64,000 nt of DNA, taken from contig JAEUQE010000012.1 in the NCBI GenBank assembly GCA_016789785.1, positions 1 through 64,000 of the forward strand. The letters are read 5' to 3'. This document shows, piece after piece, positions 24,354-32,604 of the stretch. Position numbers and translations under genes: made by a program. The notes beneath the pieces were generated by a model. It was not told the origin of the DNA, did not search any database, and worked only from the letters and a program-made list of their open reading frames with translations. This DNA is from Bryobacterales bacterium. Lineage in GTDB: Bacteria; Acidobacteriota; Terriglobia; Bryobacterales; Bryobacteraceae. Positions within the stretch are counted from its first letter, which is position 1, and each line of letters starts with the position of its first letter.

Positions 24354-26942
24354 TCAGAAGCGCCACTGCAGAGTAAACTGAAACGTACGCCCGTCGTTCA
24401 GCGTGTTGGTGATCTTTCCGAACGCGGGCGAAGTAAGATCGAAGTTCGGTTCCGCGAATTGCGGGGAATTGAAGAAGTTTACGCTTTCGGCGCGAAATGT
24501 CACGTTCTGCTCATTTGGCAGGGCGAACGTTCGCGAAAGCGATGCGTTTATGTTGCGGATGCCGCCACGGCGGAAGGTGCTCACACCGAGGTTGCCGCGG
24601 GATTCCCCAGGGCTCATGAAGCGGAATGCCGATCGGGGCAAGAGGGCGACGGAGGTGTCGGGATGCTTCAATGCCCGGCCCAGAACCGACGGGTCCACCA
24701 GATGCGGCCGGTCGCCATTGGTTCCATCGGTGTTGCCAAAACCTGGACCGTCGGACCCGCTGATGACGGTGAACGGCATGCCAGTCTTCGCGAGCCAGAC
24801 AACGGATGCGGTCCACTTACTCCAGCGAGCGTTGCCGGGTGTGACATACCTCAGGCGGATCAGGGAAGCGTGCGACTGGTCGAATGCGCTCGGTCCCTTT
24901 AGATCCTGCTGCACGAGAAACTCGCTCTGGCTGTATCCCTGGCGTGCGTCGTCGCCGGCGGCGGTGTTCAGATAGCTCGCGCCGGTGTCGAGCGCCTTAC
25001 TGAACCAATACGAGGCATCAATGGATAAGTTCTTGTACTCAGGCACGACCAGCGTGACGCGGGCGGCGTCGAAGTAGGCACGGGAGGCGTTCTCCACGGT
25101 TCGCAGCTCAAAAAAACGAGGGTCCGGCCGGCGGTCATTGATGGTTACAGTGGTCTGTGGAACTCCCGGCACGGGAATCGCGCGGTTGCGGTGCCACAGC
25201 ATTAGTAATTTGTGAGTGCGGCTGCCAACCCAGCCTAACTGCACGCGCCAATTCGACCGGAGCGCCGCCTCCCAACTGAGGTTGTACTGGTGCGAGTAAG
25301 GTGTCTTGAGATCAGAAGGGACCACGAAGATCGTGCTGCGTCCATCGGGGCTAATGGATGCGTCCTTCAGGGGTTCAAGGAAGTCCGGCGCCATGGCCTC
25401 GATCTTCTGAAACCGCGGAGGGTTCCAGCGCAGTTGTTGAAACGTCACAGGGAACAACTCCCCATAGTGGAGGCCGTAGGCCGCGCGTAGCACTCCCCGC
25501 TGGCCGGGTAAGCGGTAGGCGAGTCCGGCGCGCGGTCCGAAGTTATTGCAGTCGCAACGGTAAGGGATGGTGGTGAGGCCATCGGCCTCGGAAGGAGCCA
25601 GGAAGGGCTGATAGCGGACACTGAGTGAGGCCGTGAGCCGCGAACTCATTTGCCAGGTGTCTCCCGCGTAGTAGTGCTGCTCCCAGTTGCGAAAACCGCG
25701 GTCGATTTCTCCCAGGCCGGTGGAGAATCGGCTGGCGAGACCGAGGCGGAAATTTGTGATCGCATCCCGTCCGAAATCGTTGCGGAAATAGAAATTGCCC
25801 CGGTTGCTGGATGCTTCCCGTCCGTTGAATCGCAACCTTGTAACCTCTCCGCCCGCAACAATGCGGTGCGATCCACGTTGAGTGCTCGCCATGGCGGCCG
25901 CGCGAAAACGGTTCTGGACGCGGTCGAGCGGCACATTGCTGTTCGGGCCGAGGGCTGTGAAGGCGGTGCCGATTTGCACTTGCGGGCCAACGGCATTGGG
26001 CTCAGGCATCAGAAGGCTGCGGACGCGGTCGAAACCGGCGGTCACATCGGTGACCGTTCTCGCGGACCATGCGCGCTGCCAGGTAAGTCTCGAGTTATGC
26101 GACTTTGTGGTCGTGTCGGGATTCTGGCCGGCGACCAACTGGAAGGCATCGACCTGCTGACTGGTAAGTGCGTGCCGCAGGATGAACTTGTCCCGGGAGG
26201 AGAGGATCTGGTCAATGCGGAATGCTGCGGTATCCGTGTTGATGCGCTGAGCGGCGTTCGTGTTGAGAGCCCGGCGATCGATATCGGGACGGTTGGGGAG
26301 AGCCGCCGGGTAAGCCGCGAAGAATCGCTCGATCAGGGCGCGTGCCGCGGGATCCGTAGTAAGTGCACTCCGCTCCTCCGTCAGTGGAACCAGAACGTTT
26401 CCATTCACATTTCCACGGGTTTTCTGCTGCGATCCGTCGATTGAGAGAAAGGCCTTTCGCCAGAGCGGGCTTGTCCACTGGAATCCGTACTGATTCTCGC
26501 GAGCGGGTTGGACGGAACCCACCTGGAAGAAGGAACGTGCGCTGAACACGCTGTTGTTGTGAGTGGCGAAGAGCATGCCGTGAATCGCCGCCGCCGGTTT
26601 CGAGGACGACAGGTGCAGCAGGGAAGGTGGGCTGTTGCCGAACTCGACTCCGTAATAATGGCGCTGGGGCTGCATTTCGGTGACGATGGTCGCCGTAGTA
26701 CCCATGCGGATATTGAGCTCTTTGAGGCTATTGTTGTCGATCAGGTTGAAGCTGACGTTCTCATTGCGGCGGCTTTCGCCTCCCTGCGTGTTCGTGCTGC
26801 CGAGGAGATTCAGGTTGTCGGCCGCGGAAGATCTCGGCGCTTCGGTACTTTTGAGCGGATCGGGGGCGGATTTCGGCGCATCCTTGGGGGACTGTGCAAG
26901 GGCCACCGAAGCGATGAAGCACAACACGATGCGGGCATTCAC
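24354..26942 (-). CDS. Oar-like TonB-dependent outer-membrane receptor, short N-terminus
   Basis: About 862 residues. After a signal peptide (ending ASVALAQ) comes a short proline-rich stretch, a plug-like region and a long beta-barrel that ends in FQFTLQWRF, with aromatic terminal phenylalanine as in outer-membrane barrels. Features of acidobacterial Oar/carboxypeptidase-regulatory receptors are present: VTDVTAGFDRVRS, NFGPRAGLAYRLPG, GLHYGELFPVTFQQ, NGDRPHLVDPS. The usual N-terminal carboxypeptidase-like Ig domain is missing. I chose GTG at 26942 because it gives a clean signal peptide; GTG at 26975, 11 bases after AGGAGG, is the alternative. Substrate unknown. Confidence 0.85.
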   Translation of the reverse strand: MNARIVLCFIASVALAQSPKDAPKSAPDPLKSTEAPRSSAADNLNLLGSTNTQGGESRRNENVSFNLIDNNSLKELNIRMGTTATIVTEMQPQRHYYGVEFGNSPPSLLHLSSSKPAAAIHGMLFATHNNSVFSARSFFQVGSVQPARENQYGFQWTSPLWRKAFLSIDGSQQKTRGNVNGNVLVPLTEERSALTTDPAARALIERFFAAYPAALPNRPDIDRRALNTNAAQRINTDTAAFRIDQILSSRDKFILRHALTSQQVDAFQLVAGQNPDTTTKSHNSRLTWQRAWSARTVTDVTAGFDRVRSLLMPEPNAVGPQVQIGTAFTALGPNSNVPLDRVQNRFRAAAMASTQRGSHRIVAGGEVTRLRFNGREASSNRGNFYFRNDFGRDAITNFRLGLASRFSTGLGEIDRGFRNWEQHYYAGDTWQMSSRLTASLSVRYQPFLAPSEADGLTTIPYRCDCNNFGPRAGLAYRLPGQRGVLRAAYGLHYGELFPVTFQQLRWNPPRFQKIEAMAPDFLEPLKDASISPDGRSTIFVVPSDLKTPYSHQYNLSWEAALRSNWRVQLGWVGSRTHKLLMLWHRNRAIPVPGVPQTTVTINDRRPDPRFFELRTVENASRAYFDAARVTLVVPEYKNLSIDASYWFSKALDTGASYLNTAAGDDARQGYSQSEFLVQQDLKGPSAFDQSHASLIRLRYVTPGNARWSKWTASVVWLAKTGMPFTVISGSDGPGFGNTDGTNGDRPHLVDPSVLGRALKHPDTSVALLPRSAFRFMSPGESRGNLGVSTFRRGGIRNINASLSRTFALPNEQNVTFRAESVNFFNSPQFAEPNFDLTSPAFGKITNTLNDGRTFQFTLQWRF

Positions 26943-27111
26943 GGAATTGTAACTTAACGCTAACAGTAACGTCACGAACTTGTCAACCTCCTGGCCCGGC
27001 GCCGCACGGGCCTGTCGCGGGGTTGATGGCGGGCCGCCCGCCAAGAGCTAAGGCGATCCAGGACTCGCTCCCCTCATCTTGGCGGCGCTATCCCCCCACG
27101 ACCTCCGCGTA

Positions 27112-27148
27112 ATAGTACTCTCCGCGAGTCCTGGTCTTGTAGTACTAT
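27112..27148. promoter_or_regulatory. inverted repeat of AGTACT half-sites upstream of PEP-CTERM gene
   Basis: ATAGTACT (27112-27119) and AGTACTAT (27141-27148) form an 8-base inverted repeat with 21 bases between. Each arm contains the palindrome AGTACT, and the two are 27 bases apart, near 2.5 helical turns. It lies about 75 bases before the PEP-CTERM start. This looks like a pair of operator sites. No regulator is known. Confidence 0.4.
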
Positions 27149-27220
27149 CGATGAAAGGCGCAACGCTCCGTCCAGTGAGGGCACTGCGCCCAATCCTTGT
27201 GTCGACTCGGAGGGCATCCA

Positions 27221-27979
27221 TTGCCACAGACAGACTATCTTGCGAGAGCGAAAAAGCTCATGCAGGGCGCCGCTCGAAAGGCCGCCCTGGTCATTGTTCC
27301 TCTCGCCGCTGCCGTGCAGTCGGAAGCAGCGGCTATTCTCCCTACCAGCAACCCCACATGCAGTGGGTCTGACGACGGTCTTTTCCGGGCGTGCGTCACC
27401 GTTGCGGAGCAACTTCCGGCGGGCTCCAACGGCATCACCGGCGTGAAGCTTTATTCGGGCGATTCGGGCAGTACTTTGGCGTTTTTATCAGGAGGACTGG
27501 CGGAGATCACGATGGGGACATCGGATTTCGTTTCGGGTTCCGTTGCATCGGGTCTGCTCATTCCGCTTGCATACAGTTTTTCGATCAGCGGGTCAGGAGC
27601 GGTGGCATTGAGTTCCTGGAACCTGACTTACACGTTGTCGGCGCCGAGCGGCGGAGGCATTTTTGCGACCACCACTGTGAGTAGTTCCGGAGGTGCGTTC
27701 GGGCCTTTCTCCGGAACGGCGAACATGGTCACGAGCGGGGCATTCACGGATGGCCTCATGTCGGTTCAGGCGATCCTGCAGGTGGACTGGTCGACGGAGG
27801 GTGGAGCGCTGTTCGTGACAATCCCGTCGAATTCGATTGATTTCAATGCGATCCCGGCCAATGATGTTCCGGAACCGGCATCGGCCGGACTGATGGTGGC
27901 GGGATTGGCAGTACTTGGCTGGAGGCTGGTGAGGCGCCGGCGCGACGGTCAGGATGTGTTTGAGCTGCACAAAGGGTAA
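27221..27979 (+). CDS. PEP-CTERM sorting-tag protein
   Basis: A 252-residue exported protein. The N-terminus (YLARAKKLMQGAARKAAL, then VIVPLAAAVQSEAAA) is an export signal with a long basic n-region. The middle is a beta-rich, Gly/Ser-rich domain without a known family. The C-terminus is VPEPASAGLMVAGLAVLGW followed by RRRR, a PEP-CTERM tag. I chose TTG at 27221 because GGAGGG ends 6 bases before it; no ATG nearby makes a good start. A strong inverted repeat follows the gene at 28000-28051. Neighbouring glycosyltransferases fit the known link between PEP-CTERM proteins and exopolysaccharide. Confidence 0.8.
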   Translation: MPQTDYLARAKKLMQGAARKAALVIVPLAAAVQSEAAAILPTSNPTCSGSDDGLFRACVTVAEQLPAGSNGITGVKLYSGDSGSTLAFLSGGLAEITMGTSDFVSGSVASGLLIPLAYSFSISGSGAVALSSWNLTYTLSAPSGGGIFATTTVSSSGGAFGPFSGTANMVTSGAFTDGLMSVQAILQVDWSTEGGALFVTIPSNSIDFNAIPANDVPEPASAGLMVAGLAVLGWRLVRRRRDGQDVFELHKG

Positions 27980-27999
27980 CTTTCCGCTTCGTTTTTGGT

Positions 28000-28051
28000 G
28001 AAGGCCGGAGTCCGCGAATGGATTGCGCATCCGTGCGGACTTCCGGCCTTC
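28000..28051 (+). terminator. long GC-rich hairpin after the PEP-CTERM gene
   Basis: GAAGGCCGG (28000-28008) plus TCCGC pairs with GCGGA plus CCGGCCTTC (ending 28051), separated by a loop of about 19 bases. The stem has about 15 pairs with a two-base mismatch region. Only a weak pyrimidine run (CCTTTCTTACC) follows, so it may stop or stabilise the transcript rather than be a classic intrinsic terminator. Confidence 0.55.
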
Positions 28052-28158
28052 GGCGTATCCTTTCTTACCTTTCCGCAAGGCCCTTTCGCTGCGCTGCCCG
28101 GATGGGTGGTGACCCGTGGCCCTGTGGCGTGGGCCCGGGCTGCTGAAGATTGGCAACC

Positions 28159-29397
28159 ATGAAACCTCGAATCCTGCTCAGCCTTCCGCAGATGCCGCAA
28201 GATCCGGCCAGCGGAGCGGCACGCAATGCGCAAACGGCGGTAGAGTTCGCACAGGAATCCGGGTTTGAAGTGCGAGCGATCGGGACTACGGCCACGGAGC
28301 GCGGGCAGAAGCAGGACGCGCTCAGCTATATCAAGTCGCTCGGGGTGGAGGTGGAAGTCACTCCCCCTGGTCCACGCAACCGGCGTGAGTACCGGTTCAC
28401 GCAGCGCGGAATTCCCTACACGCTTCTCGACACGGGGCGGCTATCTCCGCTCCAGTGGGAACAGGCCCATGGCCGGCAGTTCGACTTACTGTTTGATCGT
28501 GAATTAGAGACCTTTCAACCGGACATCCTATTTACCTATGGCGGACTTCCGGGTGATATCCGGCGTCACCGCCGCGCCAAGTTATCCGGGGCGAAGATTG
28601 CGTTTTGCGTCTTCAACATGGGCTATCTGGTAGAAGGTTTTTTCGATCATATCGACGTGGTGACAACGCCCAGCGAGTTCATGGCCCAGCGATACAAGGA
28701 AGCGATCGGCATTGACAGCGTGGCACTCCCAACGCCTCTTGATCTGGACGATGTTCTCGCGCCGGAACACGATCCGATCTTCGTGACAATGGTCAATCCT
28801 TCGGTGGAGAAGGGGCTGTTCTTTTTCGTCCGTTTGGCTGAGGAAGCCGGCAAGCGGTGTCCGAACATCGCACTGCTGGCGATTGAGTCGCGCGGGACCG
28901 CCGGGATGGTGTTGAAGGCGGGTCTGATGGGCGGATTCGATCTTCGGCGGCACGAAAACATCATGATCGCGGGAGCCGTGCCGAAACCGCGCGACATTTT
29001 CGCCAATACGCGGATGCTTCTGGTTCCTTCCTGCTGGGAGGAGCCGTCCGGACGTGTGGTGGCCGAGGCGATGGTGAACGGGGTTCCGCCGCTGGTCAGC
29101 GACCGCGGGGGACTGGCGGAGAGCTGCAACGGAGCCGGCTATGTGCTGCCGCTGCCACCGGACTACACGATGCAGACCCGGCGGCCCGTGGCGGCGGAGG
29201 CCGTGGAACCCTGGCTGAATGTGGTTCAGAAGTTATGCTTCGATGAGGAACTGTACGAACAACAGGTGACCCTTTGCCGGGAAGCGGCGGCAATGTATTC
29301 GCGCAACTCACTCAAGCCGAGATATCTGGAGTTATTCGAAAAGGCGATACAAGGGACAGCGAGGTTACGTCCATGGAAAACCCAATTCACGCGATAA
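28159..29397 (+). CDS. family 4-like glycosyltransferase
   Basis: A 412-residue GT-B fold glycosyltransferase. The C-terminal nucleotide-sugar site shows EPSGRVVAEAMVNGVPPLV, the GT4 E-X7-E motif, followed by DRGGLAES. The N-terminal domain has the glycine-poor start RILLSLPQMPQDPASGAARN typical of retaining GT4 enzymes. It probably builds an exopolysaccharide or modifies a surface glycan; donor and acceptor are unknown. I chose the ATG at 28159. Its 3' end overlaps the next glycosyltransferase by 25 bases. Confidence 0.88.
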   Translation: MKPRILLSLPQMPQDPASGAARNAQTAVEFAQESGFEVRAIGTTATERGQKQDALSYIKSLGVEVEVTPPGPRNRREYRFTQRGIPYTLLDTGRLSPLQWEQAHGRQFDLLFDRELETFQPDILFTYGGLPGDIRRHRRAKLSGAKIAFCVFNMGYLVEGFFDHIDVVTTPSEFMAQRYKEAIGIDSVALPTPLDLDDVLAPEHDPIFVTMVNPSVEKGLFFFVRLAEEAGKRCPNIALLAIESRGTAGMVLKAGLMGGFDLRRHENIMIAGAVPKPRDIFANTRMLLVPSCWEEPSGRVVAEAMVNGVPPLVSDRGGLAESCNGAGYVLPLPPDYTMQTRRPVAAEAVEPWLNVVQKLCFDEELYEQQVTLCREAAAMYSRNSLKPRYLELFEKAIQGTARLRPWKTQFTR

Positions 29398-30203
29398 CTC
29401 TGGCGGGCGCGGGTTCGCCGACGCTCTATCACTGGATCCGGCACTATCAGCAACTGGGTGTGGATGAAATTCACGTACACCTGCATATCCCGGACCCGAA
29501 AGATCCTTCGCGGGAGTTACTGGAAGCGGAGGCCCGGGATGCGGGCTGTCCGGTGGCGGGAGTACACCATGGAGACTGGATCCCGACGGCGAACCGGATC
29601 TATCATGACAGCCGGAAGGAGTTTCCAGACCATTGGTTCGTGCTGGCCGATGTGGATGAGTTGCAGGAGTACCCGGCTGGGCTGCGGCAAGTGGTGAGCG
29701 AGTGTGACCGTGCGGGGTTCGATGCGGTTCGCGGATGCTTCGTCGACCGGTTGGCGCGAGATGGCTCGCTCGCGCCGGTGCAACGCGGCAGGCAATTGAG
29801 CGAGCAGTATCCGATCGGGGCGTTTCTGACCACTCCCGTCTTGATGGGCGATCCGCGCAAGGTGCTGGCTGTCAAGGGAGGAAGGCCCGTCCGCTACGGG
29901 CAGCATCATGCGATTGGCGGGAATCCGTGCCCGCCCAAGTATTACTATCTCCCCGTGCATCACTATAAGTGGGTGGCGGGTTTGGAGGAGCGGCTGCTGC
30001 TGCGGATCGAGTATCTGAAGAAGCAGGGTTACATGCACTGGGGGGAAAGCAACCGTTTCCTTCAGTGGTTGAGGCAATGTGGCGGGCGCATCGACCTCAA
30101 GGAGCCAACTCTGATGGCCGCCGATGCAACCAATGGCTACCCACACTGGAAGCGCCTGATGCAGAGGGCTCTGGAACTGCCGATCCCCGAGATTACGTCA
30201 TGA
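29373..30203 (+). CDS. glycosyltransferase, family 2/92-like
   Basis: A 276-residue protein. The N-terminus, ITLAGAGSPTLYHWIRHY, and the acid motif LADVDELQEYP, which serves as the D-X-D metal site, match the GT92/GT2-like group that adds sugars with a GT-A fold. HHYKWVAGLEERL near residue 200 is conserved in that group. The ATG at 29373 lies inside the end of the preceding gene, a 25-base overlap, and the stop overlaps the next start as ATGA. The three genes should be translated as one unit. Confidence 0.75.
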   Translation: MENPIHAITLAGAGSPTLYHWIRHYQQLGVDEIHVHLHIPDPKDPSRELLEAEARDAGCPVAGVHHGDWIPTANRIYHDSRKEFPDHWFVLADVDELQEYPAGLRQVVSECDRAGFDAVRGCFVDRLARDGSLAPVQRGRQLSEQYPIGAFLTTPVLMGDPRKVLAVKGGRPVRYGQHHAIGGNPCPPKYYYLPVHHYKWVAGLEERLLLRIEYLKKQGYMHWGESNRFLQWLRQCGGRIDLKEPTLMAADATNGYPHWKRLMQRALELPIPEITS

Positions 30204-31264
30204 AACTCGTAGGAATGAGGCTCGTTTTGGGCATCCTGCTGGCGGGAGGGCGCGTGCAGGCAGCGGATTTCAGTCAGGAACAGGCGGGGCGGTTCGCGAA
30301 ACTGGCGCTCGATTGCGTGCATCAGGAGTATCCGAACAAGATTGCGCATGCGATGGCGTCGGATTCCGACGCACGTCCCCCCAGGGAACTTACTCCTGCC
30401 TTTTACGGATGTTACGACTGGCATTCCTCCGTTCACGGGCACTGGCTGCTGGTCAGGCTGTCGCGGCTGTTCCCGAAGGCGCCTTTTGCGGAGGCGGCCC
30501 GGGCGGCGGTGGCGCGAAGCCTGACGCGAAGGAACATCGAGCGCGAAGTGAAGTATCTGTCGGCGCCGGGGCGGAATACCTTCGAGCGGCCCTACGGGCT
30601 GGCGTGGCTGCTTCAACTCGGGGCCGAACTGAGGGAGTGGACCGATCCGGGGGCGCGCGAGTGGGCGGCGGCGTTGCGGCCCCTGGAGGAACTTGCCGTG
30701 GCGAGGGTATCGGCGTGGCTGCCGAAGCTATCCTATCCGGTGCGCACGGGCGAACATAGTAACACGGCGTTCGCCATGGGGTTGATGCTCGACTATGCGC
30801 GGATTGCGGGGAATGGCGAATTCCGGAAGTTACTGGAGTCGCGCGCCAGAGACTACTATCTGAAGGATCGAAACTGTCCGGCGGCGTATGAGCCCTCCGG
30901 TGAGGATTTCCTGTCGCCTTGTCTTGCCGAAGCCGATGCGGTCCGGCGCATTCTTCCGCAGGCCGAGTATGTCCGCTGGCTGGATGCCTTTCTGCCGGAG
31001 TTGCCTTTTGAAGCTACGAGAGTGACCGACGTAACGGATGGAAAGCTGTATCATCTGGCGGGACTGAATCTAAGCCGTGCCTGGATGATGGAGGGGATTG
31101 TGTCGAAGTTGCCCGCGGCGTCGCCGAGGCGCGCGGGATTTGAGGCGCGGATTGCGAAACTGCGGGAGGCCGGGCTCGCCAGCATCACGGGAGACCACTA
31201 TGAAGGCGGACACTGGCTGGGGAGTTTTGCGGTGTATCTGGTGAGCCGGCGGGGGATCGAGTAA
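30200..31264 (+). CDS. DUF2891 family exported protein
   Basis: A 354-residue protein with a signal peptide (ending VQAADF) and an alpha-helical DUF2891 domain: ELTPAFYGCYDWHSSVHGHW, then HSNTAFAMGLMLDYAR and GEDFLSPCLAEADAVRR. The WHSSVHGHW and H-S-N-T stretches look like an active-site cleft of an alpha/alpha toroid, as in glycan-degrading enzymes, but no reaction is established for the family. The ATG overlaps the previous stop. Linkage to two glycosyltransferases suggests work on the same surface glycan. Confidence 0.85.
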   Translation: MKLVGMRLVLGILLAGGRVQAADFSQEQAGRFAKLALDCVHQEYPNKIAHAMASDSDARPPRELTPAFYGCYDWHSSVHGHWLLVRLSRLFPKAPFAEAARAAVARSLTRRNIEREVKYLSAPGRNTFERPYGLAWLLQLGAELREWTDPGAREWAAALRPLEELAVARVSAWLPKLSYPVRTGEHSNTAFAMGLMLDYARIAGNGEFRKLLESRARDYYLKDRNCPAAYEPSGEDFLSPCLAEADAVRRILPQAEYVRWLDAFLPELPFEATRVTDVTDGKLYHLAGLNLSRAWMMEGIVSKLPAASPRRAGFEARIAKLREAGLASITGDHYEGGHWLGSFAVYLVSRRGIE

Positions 31265-31373
31265 GCTGTCTGGGTGTTACAGGCGGTCCCTTGTTCAAGG
31301 AACTTTAATCATTCCGTTCGAAACCACGCAGGCGTCTCAGCGTCTTTACGGGTGGAAGGGGAAACGAAACGAA

Positions 31374-31874
31374 ATGAGAAGTTCGGTTGCCGTGAAACTC
31401 GCCGGAAGCCTGCTGCTTGCCGGATTGCTTGCTTCGGCGGAGCCCGTGCAGAGCGCTCCTGCCGCGCCCATACCTGCGAATGGGGCCGCATCCGCCGCGG
31501 GCGACGTACAGTCGTTCTTTCAGGCAGTTTCCGGGCTGTTCCAGGGGATCGAGCAGACGGCGAAGAATCTGGATGCGACGGACAATGCGGCTGCGGCCAA
31601 GCCGGAACTGGCGAAGTCCGGAGATGCGAAGCCGGGAGACGCGAAATCCGCGCCAGCCGAAGCGAAGACGTCCGATGATCAGAAAGCCGAGGCGAATCGC
31701 AACCGGAGTTGGAAAAACAGCATGATCCTCATCTCCGGCGGTGCGGCGTCGGGCGCGGCGATCGGGGCGGCAGTGACGAAGGATAAGAAGGGCGCGATTG
31801 TCGGGGCTGTGGCCGGCGGAGTCGCCGGGCTGATTTACGATCGAGTTACTCACAAGAATCCCGGCAAGATCTGA
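31374..31874 (+). CDS. exported glycine-zipper protein
   Basis: A 166-residue protein: signal peptide (1-28), a low-complexity Ala/Lys/Asp middle (AKSGDAKPGDAKSAPAEAK), and a C-terminal glycine-zipper segment (SGGAASGAAIGAAV, then GAIVGAVAGGVAGLIYD) of the kind found in outer-membrane or channel-forming proteins. GGAAGGGGAAACGAAACGA-type purine-rich sequence precedes the ATG. It lies after the glycosyltransferase set with 109 bases between and may have its own promoter. Function unknown. Confidence 0.75.
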   Translation: MRSSVAVKLAGSLLLAGLLASAEPVQSAPAAPIPANGAASAAGDVQSFFQAVSGLFQGIEQTAKNLDATDNAAAAKPELAKSGDAKPGDAKSAPAEAKTSDDQKAEANRNRSWKNSMILISGGAASGAAIGAAVTKDKKGAIVGAVAGGVAGLIYDRVTHKNPGKI

Positions 31875-32325
31875 ATTGTGGAGCTTTCTGCGCTCAGCTT
31901 TCAGCGCTCAGCCCGAACGGATTGGCGGCTCGGCGTTGATACGTGGCTGATTTCGAGTTGCCGGACTTGGAAACACCGTCTCACAAGTACGCTCTCGTGC
32001 TGCTTCGGTAGCGCGGGCACTCTTGCCTGCCGCGTCCCCTCTCCAGGGGAGGCCTGGTTTCGCCGCATCGAAGCCGGTTGCGGCAATAGTTTTCGATTGT
32101 TTGCTGTCCGGAAATGCTGGACCGAGCGCTGGAAGCGGGGTACTTAGTAAGTGAGTCCCGCAAGCCAGCGCCAGCAGGACTCATCCGGGATGTCACCCTC
32201 GCCACGGCATTGTGGCGAAGGCTGCGCTACCGCGAGTTGAATCTCTCTCTCCTCCGAGCGAGCACGCCGGACTGGAAGCCCTTTGCGGGGCCAAGGTCCG
32301 GCGATGTTTTTTTCGCCGGTGGCAA
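31875..32325. other. gene-free stretch with repeats
   Basis: No credible gene on either strand. It starts with a 14-base tandem repeat, CTTTCTGCGCTCAG (31884-31897) and CTTTCAGCGCTCAG (31898-31911), and holds the inverted-repeat-bounded segment described at 32006-32232. Short frames here are low quality. Confidence 0.6.
32006..32232. repeat. possible small non-coding mobile or dispersed element
   Basis: CGGTAGCGC at 32006-32014 and its reverse complement GCGCTACCG at 32224-32232 bound a 227-base segment without a gene. The start reads CGGTAGCGCGGGCACTCTTG, a phrase I associate with dispersed repeats in large acidobacterial and planctomycete genomes. No target duplication was found by eye. 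No second copy is seen in this window. Confidence 0.35.
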
Positions 32326-32586
32326 TCAATACTCGTACCAGTCCGAGTGAGCCGACCAGCCGGCGCACGACAGACATTGGGTGGTCATCCACTGATGGAG
32401 GCACTCCGGGCACACCCCACCCGTGTCGAATGTGTGCCAATAGTAGCCGCAAACGCAGCGCCAGACGTCGTGCGGATCTGGCTGCCAGTCGCACAACGGG
32501 CAACGGATGCGCGGACCTCGGAGTCCGGTCTCCTGATCGGGGCTGCCGAGGACATCGGGATTCAAGATCGTTGGCTCAGTGGGCAC
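32326..32586 (-). CDS. small zinc-ribbon protein
   Basis: An 86-residue protein with four CXC or CXXC knuckles: CPLC, CVC, CPEC and CLSC, spaced as two adjacent zinc ribbons (RCPLCDWQPD..DVWRCVCGYYWHTF; GVCPECLHQWMTTQCLSC). It lies 18 bases after the enolase-superfamily gene. GTG at 32586 is the likely start, with GAGGAA about 6 bases before it. The tryptophan-rich end (WSAHSDWYEY) is unusual. Such ribbons bind nucleic acid or partner proteins. I cannot say which. Confidence 0.75.
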   Translation of the reverse strand: MPTEPTILNPDVLGSPDQETGLRGPRIRCPLCDWQPDPHDVWRCVCGYYWHTFDTGGVCPECLHQWMTTQCLSCAGWSAHSDWYEY

Positions 32587-32604
32587 GGATTTCCTCGCGA
32601 TGGC

